DNA of 64,000 bases from Arthrobacter sp. V1I7 (lineage in GTDB: Bacteria; Actinomycetota; Actinomycetes; Actinomycetales; Micrococcaceae), in NCBI RefSeq assembly GCF_030817015.1, contig NZ_JAUSYS010000001.1:2418001-2482000 (forward strand), in the 5' to 3' direction. Positions 17,648 to 26,884 of this stretch are shown piece after piece. The notes under the pieces are model-generated. The model was not told the origin of the DNA. It saw only the letters and a list, made by a program, of their open reading frames with translations, and did no database searches. Both the position numbers and the translations under genes were made by a program. Every line of letters begins with the position of its first letter. The first letter of the stretch is position 1.

Positions 17648-18748
17648 TCAAAAGGTCACAATTGCCTTGACGGTGTGTCCTGCCGCACTGTCCTCGACAG
17701 CCTGCTGGATCTTGTCGAACGGGTACAGTTCCACGAACCGTTCGAAGGGGAACCGCCCCGCCTGATGCAGGGCGATGAGTTCCGGAATGAACTTTTGGGG
17801 CACGGCGTCTCCCTCCACGATGCCCACGAGCCGGCGTCCGAAGCCCATCACGCTGTGGTCCAGAACGATTTCCGAGCCGGGACGGCCGAGCCCGATGAGT
17901 CCCGCCGTCCCCCCGACATCAAGCACGTCCACAGCGTTCCGAACAGCGGTCATGTTTCCGCTGGTCTCGACCGAGTAGTCGGCACCGCCCTCGGTGATGT
18001 CGATGATCTGTTGCCGGACATCCGCAGCACGCGCGTCGACCACATGGGTGGCACCAAGAGCCAGGGCCAGCTCAAGCCGGCTTTGGTTCACGTCACAGAC
18101 GACTATGGTGGTGCAGCCGCTGACAACCGCGGCGAGGAGCGCACTTAGGCCCACACCGCCGGCACCGAAAATGGCGATGGAGCTCCCTGCCCGGGCATTC
18201 AGGCTGTTGAGGACGCCGCCAGCGCCGGTCTGGATGCCGCATCCGAGCGGACCAAGAAGCCGCAACAGCTCAATTGGCGTGTTGTCCGGAAGCTTCACTA
18301 TGTTGCGTGGACTGGCCAGTGAGTATTCCGCGAAGGAGGACTGCCCGAAGAAGTTTCCACCGATCTCCTGCCCGTCCTCCCGCCGGATGCTGCGGCTTCC
18401 GTCGGCGCGGGTCCCGCACATATTGAGTGGGATAAAGCCGCGGCAATGAGCCGGACTGCCCGTAAAGCACTTGTCGCAGTCCCCGCAGGAGGCGAAGGAC
18501 ATGATCACCTTGTCGCCTGGAGCCAGGCCCCGGACGTCCTCACCGACAGCTTCGATGATGCCGGCGCCCTCGTGGCCAAGAACCTGGGGCGACTGGACTC
18601 CGTTTCGGACGCTCAGGTCCGTATGGCAGACTCCGGTCGCCACGAGTTTGACGAGGACCTCGTCCGCGCGCGGCTCGTCCAGCAGCACGTCCTCGAGTTC
18701 GAAATCTCCGCCGGCCTGGTTGACCACGGCGGCCTTCATATTAATCAC
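17648..18748 (-). CDS. Zinc-dependent alcohol dehydrogenase (MDR, class III/aryl-alcohol type)
   Basis: A 366-aa MDR enzyme. Catalytic zinc ligands are Cys in VCHTDLS, His-Glu in GHEGAGII and a downstream Cys (LGPLGCGIQTG). The structural zinc cluster is CGDCDKCFTGSPAHC. The NAD site is GAGGVGLSAL. The layout matches aryl-alcohol/glutathione-independent formaldehyde dehydrogenase-like MDRs. It precedes the ALDH. GTG 18748 has AAGGA upstream; ATG 18739 is the alternative. It probably oxidises the alcohol released or imported by the block 1 system. Confidence 0.92.
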   Translation of the reverse strand: MINMKAAVVNQAGGDFELEDVLLDEPRADEVLVKLVATGVCHTDLSVRNGVQSPQVLGHEGAGIIEAVGEDVRGLAPGDKVIMSFASCGDCDKCFTGSPAHCRGFIPLNMCGTRADGSRSIRREDGQEIGGNFFGQSSFAEYSLASPRNIVKLPDNTPIELLRLLGPLGCGIQTGAGGVLNSLNARAGSSIAIFGAGGVGLSALLAAVVSGCTTIVVCDVNQSRLELALALGATHVVDARAADVRQQIIDITEGGADYSVETSGNMTAVRNAVDVLDVGGTAGLIGLGRPGSEIVLDHSVMGFGRRLVGIVEGDAVPQKFIPELIALHQAGRFPFERFVELYPFDKIQQAVEDSAAGHTVKAIVTF

Positions 18749-18834
18749 GGGGTCCTTTCGGGTTGCGGCCGCGGCGCAGGGGCGCCCGGCGTCTGAATGA
18801 ATGTTGCACGTGGTGCCCTACCGGAGGTAAGCGG

Positions 18835-19983
18835 TCAGCCGCCGTTTCGTCTGCGGGTTGCCAGGGAGCGGACCTTCCGGCCACCGCTGCGGAGCAAATG
18901 CGAAACACCTCGCGGTTCAAAGACCATGACGAGTACCAGGGCAAGACCGTAGACGAGCAGGCCGACTTGCCCAACCGGGATGCCAATGGCCCCTGACTGG
19001 CTGAAGTCTTCCTGCAGAAACGGAATGTACTCCGCATACTGTGTGGCCAGGACGGGGATCGAGCTGATAATGGCGGCTCCGACCACAGGCCCCCACGTGG
19101 AGCCCAGGCCCCCCACCACCGCGATGATCAGCAACTCAAGGCCCATGCTGATGCCGAACTGGTCCGCTTGGACAAAGCGCAGCTGGGCCAGGAGGAGTCC
19201 GCCGGCCAGGCCTCCAAAAGCACCGGCGATGATGAATGCCTTCATCTTGACGCTGCCCGCATTGATGCCGGCGATCTGGGCGGCCGTTTCCGCCTCGCGG
19301 ACGGCTGTCATCGACCGGCCGAAACGGGTTCGGTGCATGTTTACCACTGCCACCATGCAGGCTGCCACGCAGAGCCACACCAGGATGAACAGGCCCTGTT
19401 CGTAGGTGTATTTCATCCCGCCGATCGTGAGTTTGCCGAAGTCAACGAAGCCCAGGGACATGCTGGGGGCCGCGGAAATTCCGGCGTTGCCGCCGGTGAT
19501 GAAAGGCGTATTGACGAAGATGTAGTTGCCCACGAAGATCAGGCCCAGGCTGAGCACAATCTGGAACACTCCCTTGAGCCGCAGCGTCAGGGGTGCAACG
19601 ATGGCTGCGGCGAGTCCTCCCCCGATAGCGGTTGCCGGGAGCCAGAGTACGAGCGGCAACTCCGCGATGCTGCCGAGCGCGACGCCGGTGAAGGCACCAA
19701 CGCCGACGAACACACTTTGCGCCAGGGAAATCTGCCCGGCGTAGCCGGAGAGCACGTTGAGCCCGATTGCGGCGATGGCAGAGACGCCGATGGTGCCCCC
19801 GAGGGAAAGCAGGAAGGGGCTGCCGACGCTCAGCGGAATCATGAGAATAAGCAGGAATGCCACGCCCAGCATGATTCGCTGCCCGGTGGACCGGCAGAGG
19901 CGGGACTCGTCACGCCATCCACGAGTGGCAGTTTTGTGCGATGTCAGGGGCTTGACCAGGTCGGTTACGGCCACGGGGATCAC
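18835..19983 (-). CDS. livM: Branched-chain-type ABC transporter permease LivM
   Basis: A 382-aa polytopic protein with the LivM signature LNVLSGYAGQISLAQSVFVG and the later AGINAGSVKMKAFIIAGAFGGLAGGLL coupling region. It forms the membrane channel with LivH. Its GTG start overlaps the livH stop. The HAAT family imports branched amino acids, but also amides, urea, acyl and aromatic acids, so in this catabolic context the cargo is probably the pathway substrate. Confidence 0.93.
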   Translation of the reverse strand: MIPVAVTDLVKPLTSHKTATRGWRDESRLCRSTGQRIMLGVAFLLILMIPLSVGSPFLLSLGGTIGVSAIAAIGLNVLSGYAGQISLAQSVFVGVGAFTGVALGSIAELPLVLWLPATAIGGGLAAAIVAPLTLRLKGVFQIVLSLGLIFVGNYIFVNTPFITGGNAGISAAPSMSLGFVDFGKLTIGGMKYTYEQGLFILVWLCVAACMVAVVNMHRTRFGRSMTAVREAETAAQIAGINAGSVKMKAFIIAGAFGGLAGGLLLAQLRFVQADQFGISMGLELLIIAVVGGLGSTWGPVVGAAIISSIPVLATQYAEYIPFLQEDFSQSGAIGIPVGQVGLLVYGLALVLVMVFEPRGVSHLLRSGGRKVRSLATRRRNGG

Positions 19984-20885
19984 GCCTTCCTAGTTTCGAG
20001 TTTCTTGGCGAAGCCGTCCGGCTTTACCAACAGCAGCAGAATGAGGCCCACCCAGGGCAGCGTGGTGGCGAATCCCTGTCCGAAGGTGTCCGGGGCATAC
20101 CCTGCCGCGTACGTCTGCGCCAGCCCGAGTGTCAGGCCGCCGTAAACGCAGCCCGGCAGCGACGAGAGGCCGCCGAGAATGAGGGCTGGAAGCGCGGTGA
20201 ACGCCACCTGGTCCAGGTTGGCCACCAGTCCCCCGCCGATCTCGGTGGAAAGCATCATTCCCGCCAAAGCTGAGGCGGCGCCGCACATGGCCCAGGCCGT
20301 TGCCGAAATTACATGGGGGTTGATGCCCTGCGCCCGTGCCGCTTCGGGATCATTGGCCGCAGCACGCATGCCCACGCCGATCCTGGTGTGCTGGATGATG
20401 TAGTAGAAAACGCCCAGCAGCATCAGACTCAACAGCACACACCAGATGTCCCGCACAGCGATCGCGATGCCTCCCAGCCGGACCACATCCAGGCCCCACG
20501 GGTCCTCGATGAGATAATTCAACGGGCCCCAGATACTCACCACCGCGGCCTGCGCAATGGAGATCAAACCGAGGCTGACGAGCAACACGGACATGTGCTC
20601 GATCGACTTGTGGCCCTTTCCGCTAAGCCGCGAAAAGAGGAACCGCTCTCCCAGCACGCCCAGTGCCGCGCAACCCACCGCCGCAAGCGCCACGGCCAGG
20701 ACGAAATCCAGCTTCCACAGCACGTGGAACTGGTACGTCAGGTATGCGCCCAGAAGAACCAATGCTCCCGGCAGCATGTTGAAGTGGCCTGTGGCCTTGA
20801 GCAGGACGGCGAATCCGATGGCCACCAGGGCATACAGGATGCCCAGGGAGACGCCGGACGCCGTCAGCTGGATGAAACTATTCAC
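19980..20885 (-). CDS. livH: Branched-chain-type ABC transporter permease LivH
   Basis: A 301-aa permease starting VNSFIQLTASGVSLGILYAL, the usual LivH start. The RAAANDPEAARAQGINPHVI region and a GLSSLPGCVYGG segment are typical. GTG 20885 (preceded by AAGGGG) overlaps the livG stop, so translation is coupled. Confidence 0.93.
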   Translation of the reverse strand: MNSFIQLTASGVSLGILYALVAIGFAVLLKATGHFNMLPGALVLLGAYLTYQFHVLWKLDFVLAVALAAVGCAALGVLGERFLFSRLSGKGHKSIEHMSVLLVSLGLISIAQAAVVSIWGPLNYLIEDPWGLDVVRLGGIAIAVRDIWCVLLSLMLLGVFYYIIQHTRIGVGMRAAANDPEAARAQGINPHVISATAWAMCGAASALAGMMLSTEIGGGLVANLDQVAFTALPALILGGLSSLPGCVYGGLTLGLAQTYAAGYAPDTFGQGFATTLPWVGLILLLLVKPDGFAKKLETRKA

Positions 20886-21681
20886 TGGTGGCCCCTTCCA
20901 GGAGCAGCTTGGTTTGCACATCGGCCTCGTCAGTCGCGCCCAGATAGGCCGCGATCACCCGCTCGTTCTGCTGGATTTCCGCCGGCGTGCCCAGACCGAT
21001 CACTTCGCCGAAATCAAGGGCCAGGATGCGATCGGCGATTCTCATCACCATGGCTACATCGTGTTCGATCAGCACTACTGTGAGGCCAAGACGATCCTTA
21101 AGCTCCAGCACATAATCGACGAACGTCGCGGTTTCTTCGTGGTTCATGCCGGCCACCGGTTCATCCAGCAGCAACAGCTCGGGACTGGAGGCCACCGCCT
21201 TGGCGATCTCCACGCGTTTCCGGATACCGTACGGCAGGGTGCCCACGACGGTGTCGCGGTGCGCCTGCAGTGCCATGAGTTCCATGAGCTCGTCGGCCCG
21301 TTGCCGGGCCTGTCGTTCTGAGCGGAAGACGCTTGGCCAACGGAGGGCAGCTGCGACGGCCCCGCCACGGACCTGCAGGTGACCGCCGACCAGGACGTTC
21401 TCGGCAACTGTCATTGACCCGAACAGCCCGAGGTTCTGGAATGTCCGCGCTACGCCCATACCGGCAATCTCATGTGGTTTCTTGCCGATGAGCTCCTGCC
21501 CGTTGATCTGGATCGACCCGGTGGGATTGACGAGTCCGCTCAGGCAGTTGAACAGCGACGTCTTGCCGGCACCGTTGGGACCCAGAATGGCAAAAAGCTC
21601 ATCCCTTTTCACATCGAAGCTCACGTCCTTCAGCGCAACCACTCCGCCGAATTCGAGCCTCACCGCTTCCACGTTCAGCAT
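20878..21681 (-). CDS. livG: Branched-chain-type ABC transporter ATPase LivG
   Basis: A 267-aa ATPase. Walker A GPNGAGKT, Q-loop in ARTFQNLGLFGSMTV, the LivG-type signature LPYGIRKRVEIA in place of LSGGQ, Walker B ELLLLDEPVAGM and the switch His in LIEHDV. It begins where livF ends (TGATG junction). Confidence 0.94.
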   Translation of the reverse strand: MLNVEAVRLEFGGVVALKDVSFDVKRDELFAILGPNGAGKTSLFNCLSGLVNPTGSIQINGQELIGKKPHEIAGMGVARTFQNLGLFGSMTVAENVLVGGHLQVRGGAVAAALRWPSVFRSERQARQRADELMELMALQAHRDTVVGTLPYGIRKRVEIAKAVASSPELLLLDEPVAGMNHEETATFVDYVLELKDRLGLTVVLIEHDVAMVMRIADRILALDFGEVIGLGTPAEIQQNERVIAAYLGATDEADVQTKLLLEGATSE

Positions 21682-22505
21682 CAGTGACGTGCTCCGTTCT
21701 CAATTTTTTGACTGGCTGCCGGGGCTGCGATTCCGAGGTACAGATCGCGCAGGGTGTCGTCTTCGAGCAACGCTGCCGCCGTGCCCTGGTGTTGGACCCG
21801 CCGGCTGTCCAGGACGTAGGCGTAGTCGGCGATGGACATCGCCGTCGCCACGTTCTGTTCAATGAGCAGGACGCTGCAGCCCTGTCCATTGATTTCGACG
21901 ATGATGTCCCTGATCTGGTTGACGATCAGCGGCGCCAGCCCCAGGGACGGCTCGTCGAGCAGGAGCAGCCTGGGCCCTTGCATGAGGGCACGTCCCACTG
22001 CGAGCATCTGCTGCTCGCCGCCGGAGAGCAGCCCCGCGGCGAGGTCGTTCTTCCGCGCCAGGACAGGGAACAGGTCCACCACGTTCTCGTATGCCTTCGC
22101 GGCGGCTGCCTTGGACTGGATATAGCCGCCGGCCTTGAGGTTGTCACGCACACTGAGGTCCGTGAATACCCGCCTTCCCTCAAGGGAGATGGAAATTCCC
22201 TTGCGAACCCGGGCCCAGGCGCTTTGGCCCGAGACATCGCTGTCCCGATACCGAATCGCACCGCCCGCAATCGTGCCGCCATGGATTCCCAAGAGCCCTG
22301 ATATGGCACGCAGCAAGGTTGTCTTCCCGGCCCCGTTGACGCCCAGGAGGGCAACTATCTCTCCTTCGAAGACGTCAAGGCTCACACCCTCAAGGGCGGA
22401 TATCGCGCCGCCGCTGTAGGCGACGGAGAGGTCGTCCACCGACAGCACCTTGGCGGCGTGTGAGCGGTCGGGACTCTGCCGAGCGGTCCGTCTCTCGCTG
22501 TTCAT
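21681..22505 (-). CDS. livF: Branched-chain-type ABC transporter ATPase LivF
   Basis: A 274-aa ATPase with Walker A GVNGAGKTT, the LivF-typical SLEGRRVFTDLSVRDNL, signature LSGGEQQMLAVGRAL, Walker B RLLLLDEPSLGLAP and switch region LIEQNV. The N-terminus carries a ~25-residue polar extension. ATG 22505 follows AAGGAGAAACC. The gene starts 36 bp after livK. Confidence 0.94.
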   Translation of the reverse strand: MNSERRTARQSPDRSHAAKVLSVDDLSVAYSGGAISALEGVSLDVFEGEIVALLGVNGAGKTTLLRAISGLLGIHGGTIAGGAIRYRDSDVSGQSAWARVRKGISISLEGRRVFTDLSVRDNLKAGGYIQSKAAAAKAYENVVDLFPVLARKNDLAAGLLSGGEQQMLAVGRALMQGPRLLLLDEPSLGLAPLIVNQIRDIIVEINGQGCSVLLIEQNVATAMSIADYAYVLDSRRVQHQGTAAALLEDDTLRDLYLGIAAPAASQKIENGARH

Positions 22506-22541
22506 GGTTTCTCCTTGTGGTGCCATATCAGGCTCATGGGA

Positions 22542-23837
22542 TTACTTGCTGAGAACTGAGGCGTTGTATTTCTGCGCCACCTCGGACTGGAAGCCGTATT
22601 CCTTCAGCTTCAGGCCGGTCTTGGCGGACTCGTCGACAGTGAAGATCGAGACGGTGTTGCCGGACGTGCGCTCGTCCAGGTTCTGGCCGTAGTTGAAGGC
22701 GCCGCCGGCAAGGCCCATGTCGTCCACGGTGCCCAGCGACTTGGCGACGTCCAGCAGCTTCTCGCGTGAGAGGTCACCTGCTTTGACGGCCTTTTCGAGG
22801 ACGGCGACCGTGGTGACTGCCGCCATGTACCCGGTCTGGTAACTGTTGGCCATGGGCTTCGCCTCGGGGTCGATGGCCGCGATGTCCGTTTCCATCATCT
22901 TTTGGCCCTCGGCGGAGGCGTCGCCCCACTCCGTGCCGGTGACCACGAAGCGGGCATTCTGCTTGATGTAGTCGGCGGCGGGTCCGGTGGCGAGGCTGGC
23001 GTTGTAGGCGGTGTTGCCGGCCAGCCAGCGGGCGTCAAAGTTCAGCTGCACGGCGCGTACGGCCGCGTTTTGGATGGTGGCGCCGGCTCCGCCGAGGTCA
23101 ACAACCCCGCAGCCGGCCTCCTTCAGCTTGGAAATCTGCGGTGTGAAGTCCTGGAGTCCGCTCGGGTAACGCACGGCTGCGCCGGTTTTCAAGCCGAGTT
23201 CCTTGGCGGCAAAGTTGAAGCCGTTTTCAACCTGTGTTCCGAAGTCATCGTCCTGCAGCAGGGCGCAGTACGTCGCGTCCTTGAGGCCTTCTTTTTCCGC
23301 CAGGTACTGGAGCCCCGCAGCGTGATAGGTGGCATAGAACGGGCCGAAAGGAACAAGGTTCGGATTGGAGATCAGCTTTTCGTCCGAGGACGCCGGCACG
23401 GCGAGAATGTTGTCCGTCTTCATCTGCGGAAGCAACGCGGACGTAATGCTGCTTCCCAGCACGTTGGTGAACATCAGGACGTTGCTTTTAAGCGAGTTGT
23501 ACAACGGAACTGCAACTGACGGGTTGTACTCGGTGTCCACGTTCTTGACCTTGATGGTGAAGCCTTCAAGGGGACCGCCCGGCTGGGTAGCCCTGTGGAA
23601 GTAGGCCTCCGCGCCGGTGATGTTCGTGGCTGCCGGAGCCCAGATCCCGGACGTCGGCACCATGGAGCCAATGGTGATTGTTTTCGTCGCGGCGTCGAAG
23701 CCGGGGACGCTGACCAGCGCCTTGGCACCCTGGCCTGCTGAACCGGCGTCATTGTTGGATACGGCAGTGCCAGCACAGCCGGTGAGCATGAGGGCGGCGG
23801 TGGCCGCCAAAGCGAGTGCGCGTCGTCGAGCAGTCAT
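22542..23837 (-). CDS. livK: Substrate-binding lipoprotein of the Liv-type importer
   Basis: A 431-aa type I periplasmic-binding protein. The signal peptide has lipobox LTGC with Cys21 as lipidation site. The mature domain starts TKTITIGSMVPTSGIWAPAA, as in HAAT binding proteins. Its ribosome-binding site AAGGAG lies within the last codons of the preceding hydrolase gene. Ligand residues cannot be assigned with certainty; related proteins bind amino acids, amides or aromatic acids. Confidence 0.92.
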   Translation of the reverse strand: MTARRRALALAATAALMLTGCAGTAVSNNDAGSAGQGAKALVSVPGFDAATKTITIGSMVPTSGIWAPAATNITGAEAYFHRATQPGGPLEGFTIKVKNVDTEYNPSVAVPLYNSLKSNVLMFTNVLGSSITSALLPQMKTDNILAVPASSDEKLISNPNLVPFGPFYATYHAAGLQYLAEKEGLKDATYCALLQDDDFGTQVENGFNFAAKELGLKTGAAVRYPSGLQDFTPQISKLKEAGCGVVDLGGAGATIQNAAVRAVQLNFDARWLAGNTAYNASLATGPAADYIKQNARFVVTGTEWGDASAEGQKMMETDIAAIDPEAKPMANSYQTGYMAAVTTVAVLEKAVKAGDLSREKLLDVAKSLGTVDDMGLAGGAFNYGQNLDERTSGNTVSIFTVDESAKTGLKLKEYGFQSEVAQKYNASVLSK

Positions 23838-23838
23838 T

Positions 23839-25569
23839 TTACTTCTCCTTTGAAGGAATTACGGGTAGTAGAACATGGCTGGGGAAAACTGACGTGCAGA
23901 AGACCGATTGGGTTGCCGGCGACAAGTCGTCCTGTGTGACTTGCCCGGCCAGCTTGCCCGTGCCGGAATTGCGGTCAAAGCACGGGAAGTTCGAACTCGC
24001 GATGTCTATGCGGATTCGGTGGCCCTTCTTGAACACCTGGCTCGTCGCGACCAGGTCGATGGTGTATTCGTAAACTTCCCCTGGTTCCACGGTCGAGGGG
24101 GTATCCATGCCATTGCGGTAGCGCGCACGAACTATCCCGTCCGCCACTCCCATGGCTCGTCCGTCGGGGAAAACGTTGACCAGTTTCGCGGTGAAATCCG
24201 CGTCCTCAGCCGAAGTTGCCGCGAACAACGTGACGCTTAGCGGGCCGGTCACCTCCATGTCCTGGTCCAGGACAGAGCTGGAGAACCGGAGCACGTCGTC
24301 GCGGCTGTCCAGCACACGCTGGTCCCGGGACCCGGGCATATAGCCCGCTCCGCCGTCGGGCCCGCCGTTGATCAGGGTCCCGCCGCCGACGGTAGGCACG
24401 GGGTCATGGGGATCATGGACGTACCGCAGGGGGTCTGCGTTGCCTGCCGGCACCGTGGCACTGAGCAAGCCGTCCGGCTGCAGGTACCACTTCTGCCAGT
24501 CGGTTCGCGCCAGCGGCCATTCCTCCTCCGACCGCCAGCGGTCGGTCCCCATCACGAAGATCTGGACCGGCGGAATCGAACTCGGGGTGCCGTCGACACT
24601 TTCGCGAAGGAAGCGCATCTGCTGCTCTTCCAAGCGGATAACCTGTGCTGCGCCTGCCGCGAAGTGCAGCTCTCCGGCCGCCCCGGACTGGTCTGCGTGC
24701 GTCCAGGGCCCGATCACCAGATGCTGATTGATTCGGGCCTCCTCGGTCTCGGCTCCGTGGGCAATCGCGGTGTAGTTGTCCAGGGTGCCGGCAAGGAAAA
24801 GATCGAACCAGCCGCCGACGTGCAGGGCCGGTACGGCTGTTCGGGTCCGGTCCTTGGTGTAGTTGATCCCGTCCCAGTAACCGCTGTCCGTTTCCTTCTC
24901 AAGCCACGTCGTCCAGCTGGGCAGGACGTCGCTGATCGCTGTGAGATCAGTCAGCGGCAACGTGCGGAAGGTCGCTTCCATGTCGCGTGTCATGCCCAGG
25001 AACGCGCCCATCTGCGCCGCAATGTCTTGCCCGCGCTGTGCCCGCTCCCCCAGCGTCTGGGCCGTCTTCAGCATGTGCCACCCCAGGCCCTGCCCGAGCT
25101 GCATGGCTCCCTGCCTGTAGACCAGTCCGTCCCGGTAGTTGTTCGTCGCGACGATCGGGACGATGGCGGCCAGTCCTTCGGGGTTCTTCCCGCTGACAGC
25201 CAGCTGCGCCATCCCAAGGTATGAGGCTCCGAACATGCACACCTGACCGTTTGCCCAGGGCTGGTCGATGAGCCAGGCAATAGTGTCCAGGCCATCGTTC
25301 GACTCGTTTTCAAAGGCCTGGAGCACACCGTCGGACTCTGCAGTCCCACGGCAGTTCTGGACAACGACGGCGAAGCCGGCGGCCAGCGCCGGGGCCACGG
25401 GCAGCGTCCGCGCCATCGACTCCACATACGGTGTCCGGACAAGAAGCACTGGCTGGGGCTCTGCTGACAAGGAGCGATAGGCCGTAGCGACAAGGACGAT
25501 TCCGTCCCGCATTGGAATCCGGACTTTTTCCATCACCCGGGATTCCATGGTTTCCATGGTCTGTGTCAT
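23839..25569 (-). CDS. CocE/NonD-family (X-Pro dipeptidyl-peptidase S15-like) hydrolase
   Basis: A 576-aa protein. The nucleophile elbow is GASYLG (114-119, Ser116), the oxyanion/early motif is VVVQNCRGTAESDG, the acid is probably in HVGGWFDLFLAG and the base in VIGPWTHADQS. The C-terminal ~200 residues form the jelly-roll domain (PDGRAMGVADGIVRARYRNG). Relatives hydrolyse esters (cocaine esterase), amides or X-Pro peptides. It is the first gene of the importer operon, so it probably cleaves the imported substrate. No signal peptide is seen, so it acts in the cytoplasm. Confidence 0.9.
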   Translation of the reverse strand: MTQTMETMESRVMEKVRIPMRDGIVLVATAYRSLSAEPQPVLLVRTPYVESMARTLPVAPALAAGFAVVVQNCRGTAESDGVLQAFENESNDGLDTIAWLIDQPWANGQVCMFGASYLGMAQLAVSGKNPEGLAAIVPIVATNNYRDGLVYRQGAMQLGQGLGWHMLKTAQTLGERAQRGQDIAAQMGAFLGMTRDMEATFRTLPLTDLTAISDVLPSWTTWLEKETDSGYWDGINYTKDRTRTAVPALHVGGWFDLFLAGTLDNYTAIAHGAETEEARINQHLVIGPWTHADQSGAAGELHFAAGAAQVIRLEEQQMRFLRESVDGTPSSIPPVQIFVMGTDRWRSEEEWPLARTDWQKWYLQPDGLLSATVPAGNADPLRYVHDPHDPVPTVGGGTLINGGPDGGAGYMPGSRDQRVLDSRDDVLRFSSSVLDQDMEVTGPLSVTLFAATSAEDADFTAKLVNVFPDGRAMGVADGIVRARYRNGMDTPSTVEPGEVYEYTIDLVATSQVFKKGHRIRIDIASSNFPCFDRNSGTGKLAGQVTQDDLSPATQSVFCTSVFPSHVLLPVIPSKEK

Positions 25570-25621
25570 AGCCTGACAAGCAACCTTTCGCTCTCGGAGC
25601 AGCGTTGCTCCGTTGGCCCAC

Positions 25622-25683
25622 TGTGAGGCGTCTCACATACACTACGTGGCCGGTCCGGGATCATTTGTCTCAAATTGAGACTG
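25622..25683. promoter_or_regulatory. Activator palindromes upstream of the hydrolase/importer operon
   Basis: GTCTCA (25667-25672), AAT, TGAGAC (25676-25681) matches the site at 16119-16133 in both arms and flanks. A second inverted repeat of reversed polarity, TGTGAG-GCGT-CTCACA, lies at 25622-25637. The 270-bp gap 25570-25839 holds these sites and no gene. Binding by the GAF-Fis activator is inferred. Confidence 0.6.
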
Positions 25684-25839
25684 TCAATTTGGCTGGTTTC
25701 GGGCAGGCCGAAAGAGCCCCATCGCAGCCGCCGACCTGGCACGGCATCGATCAGGAAGCCGGTTGGCCTTACTTCAGGCAAGGCCGACGACGGCGGCAGT
25801 GTAGCCGCCGCCGTCGTCGTTCAATGTCCGCCCTGGCGG

Positions 25840-26850
25840 TCAGGGGACTTCGATGGTCACCACTGCCGGACCGAAGACAGACGCCTCGGCCATCAGGCCG
25901 GTCTTTGAGGTGACGGCCCGGGAGACGCAGCAGGCCATTTTCTCGGTGGCGTTTTGCTGCCTGGCACTGTAGAAGACGTCACGGTGGTCGATGGCACCCT
26001 CGAGCCTGAGGATTCGGACCTCACAAAGCCCGCATTCGCCCTTGCGGCAGTCGAACATCATGTCGGCTCCGGCATCCTCGAGGGCTTCGAGCATGGACCG
26101 GCCCTGCACCACTGGAACCTCCAGTCCCAGGCCGGGAACCTTGACGATGAATTCCTCAGGGTCGTACCAACCGCTGTTGCCGAAAGTCTCGTAACGCAGG
26201 TTGGGGTAGCTGAGCTCGCGCTCGGTCCAGCTGCGACGGACGGCGTCCATGAGCCGGATGGGGCCGCACATGTACAGTTCGGTGCCGTCAGCGGCACTGG
26301 CCACCAGCCGGTTCACGTCCAGGGACGTTCCCTCATCGTCCACGTGAACCACGAGGTTCGTCCCGTGCAGCTCCTGCAGCTCCGCCAGGTAGGCCATGGC
26401 CGCACGGCTGCGGCCTGCATATACGAAGGTGTAGTCCATCCGCAGGTTTTTCAGTACGCGGGCCATGCTGATGATGGCCGTAATGCCGATGCCGCCGGCC
26501 AGCAAGATGTAGCGTTCCGCCCCCACCCGGAGCGGAAAGTTCTGCAGCGGCTGGGTCATCTCCAGCTGGTCCCCCGGCTGGAGGGTGTGCATGAAGACTG
26601 AGCCGCCGCGGGACAGCGGAGCTCTCAGCACGCTGATCACCAAGCGTGCGCCGTCCTCGCTTGACTCCACGACCGAGTAGGAGCGTTTATCGGTGTGGCC
26701 CTCAATTCTGGCCATCACATCGATATGTGAGCCTGGTTCCGCCGTCCGGGGCAGGGCCGGCTCGATCACGATGCGCTGGATATCGGTGGCGACGTTCCGG
26801 ACTTCGACAACTGTTCCCAGCTGCCAGACTTCAATGTTTGTTGCTGCCAT
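25840..26850 (-). CDS. Vanillate demethylase-type ferredoxin reductase (FMN/NAD + C-terminal 2Fe-2S)
   Basis: A 336-aa phthalate dioxygenase reductase-family protein. RSYS (56-59) is the flavin-binding motif, AGGIGITAI (118-126) the pyridine-nucleotide site, and the plant-type [2Fe-2S] ligands are Cys268, Cys273, Cys276 and a C-terminal Cys307/308. It passes electrons from NAD(P)H to the Rieske oxygenase encoded 34 bp upstream. The start follows the oxygenase closely with only a weak ribosome-binding site. Confidence 0.93.
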   Translation of the reverse strand: MAATNIEVWQLGTVVEVRNVATDIQRIVIEPALPRTAEPGSHIDVMARIEGHTDKRSYSVVESSEDGARLVISVLRAPLSRGGSVFMHTLQPGDQLEMTQPLQNFPLRVGAERYILLAGGIGITAIISMARVLKNLRMDYTFVYAGRSRAAMAYLAELQELHGTNLVVHVDDEGTSLDVNRLVASAADGTELYMCGPIRLMDAVRRSWTERELSYPNLRYETFGNSGWYDPEEFIVKVPGLGLEVPVVQGRSMLEALEDAGADMMFDCRKGECGLCEVRILRLEGAIDHRDVFYSARQQNATEKMACCVSRAVTSKTGLMAEASVFGPAVVTIEVP

Positions 26851-26884
26851 GACTATTTCAGACCTATCTCGTTGCTGTCCCGCG

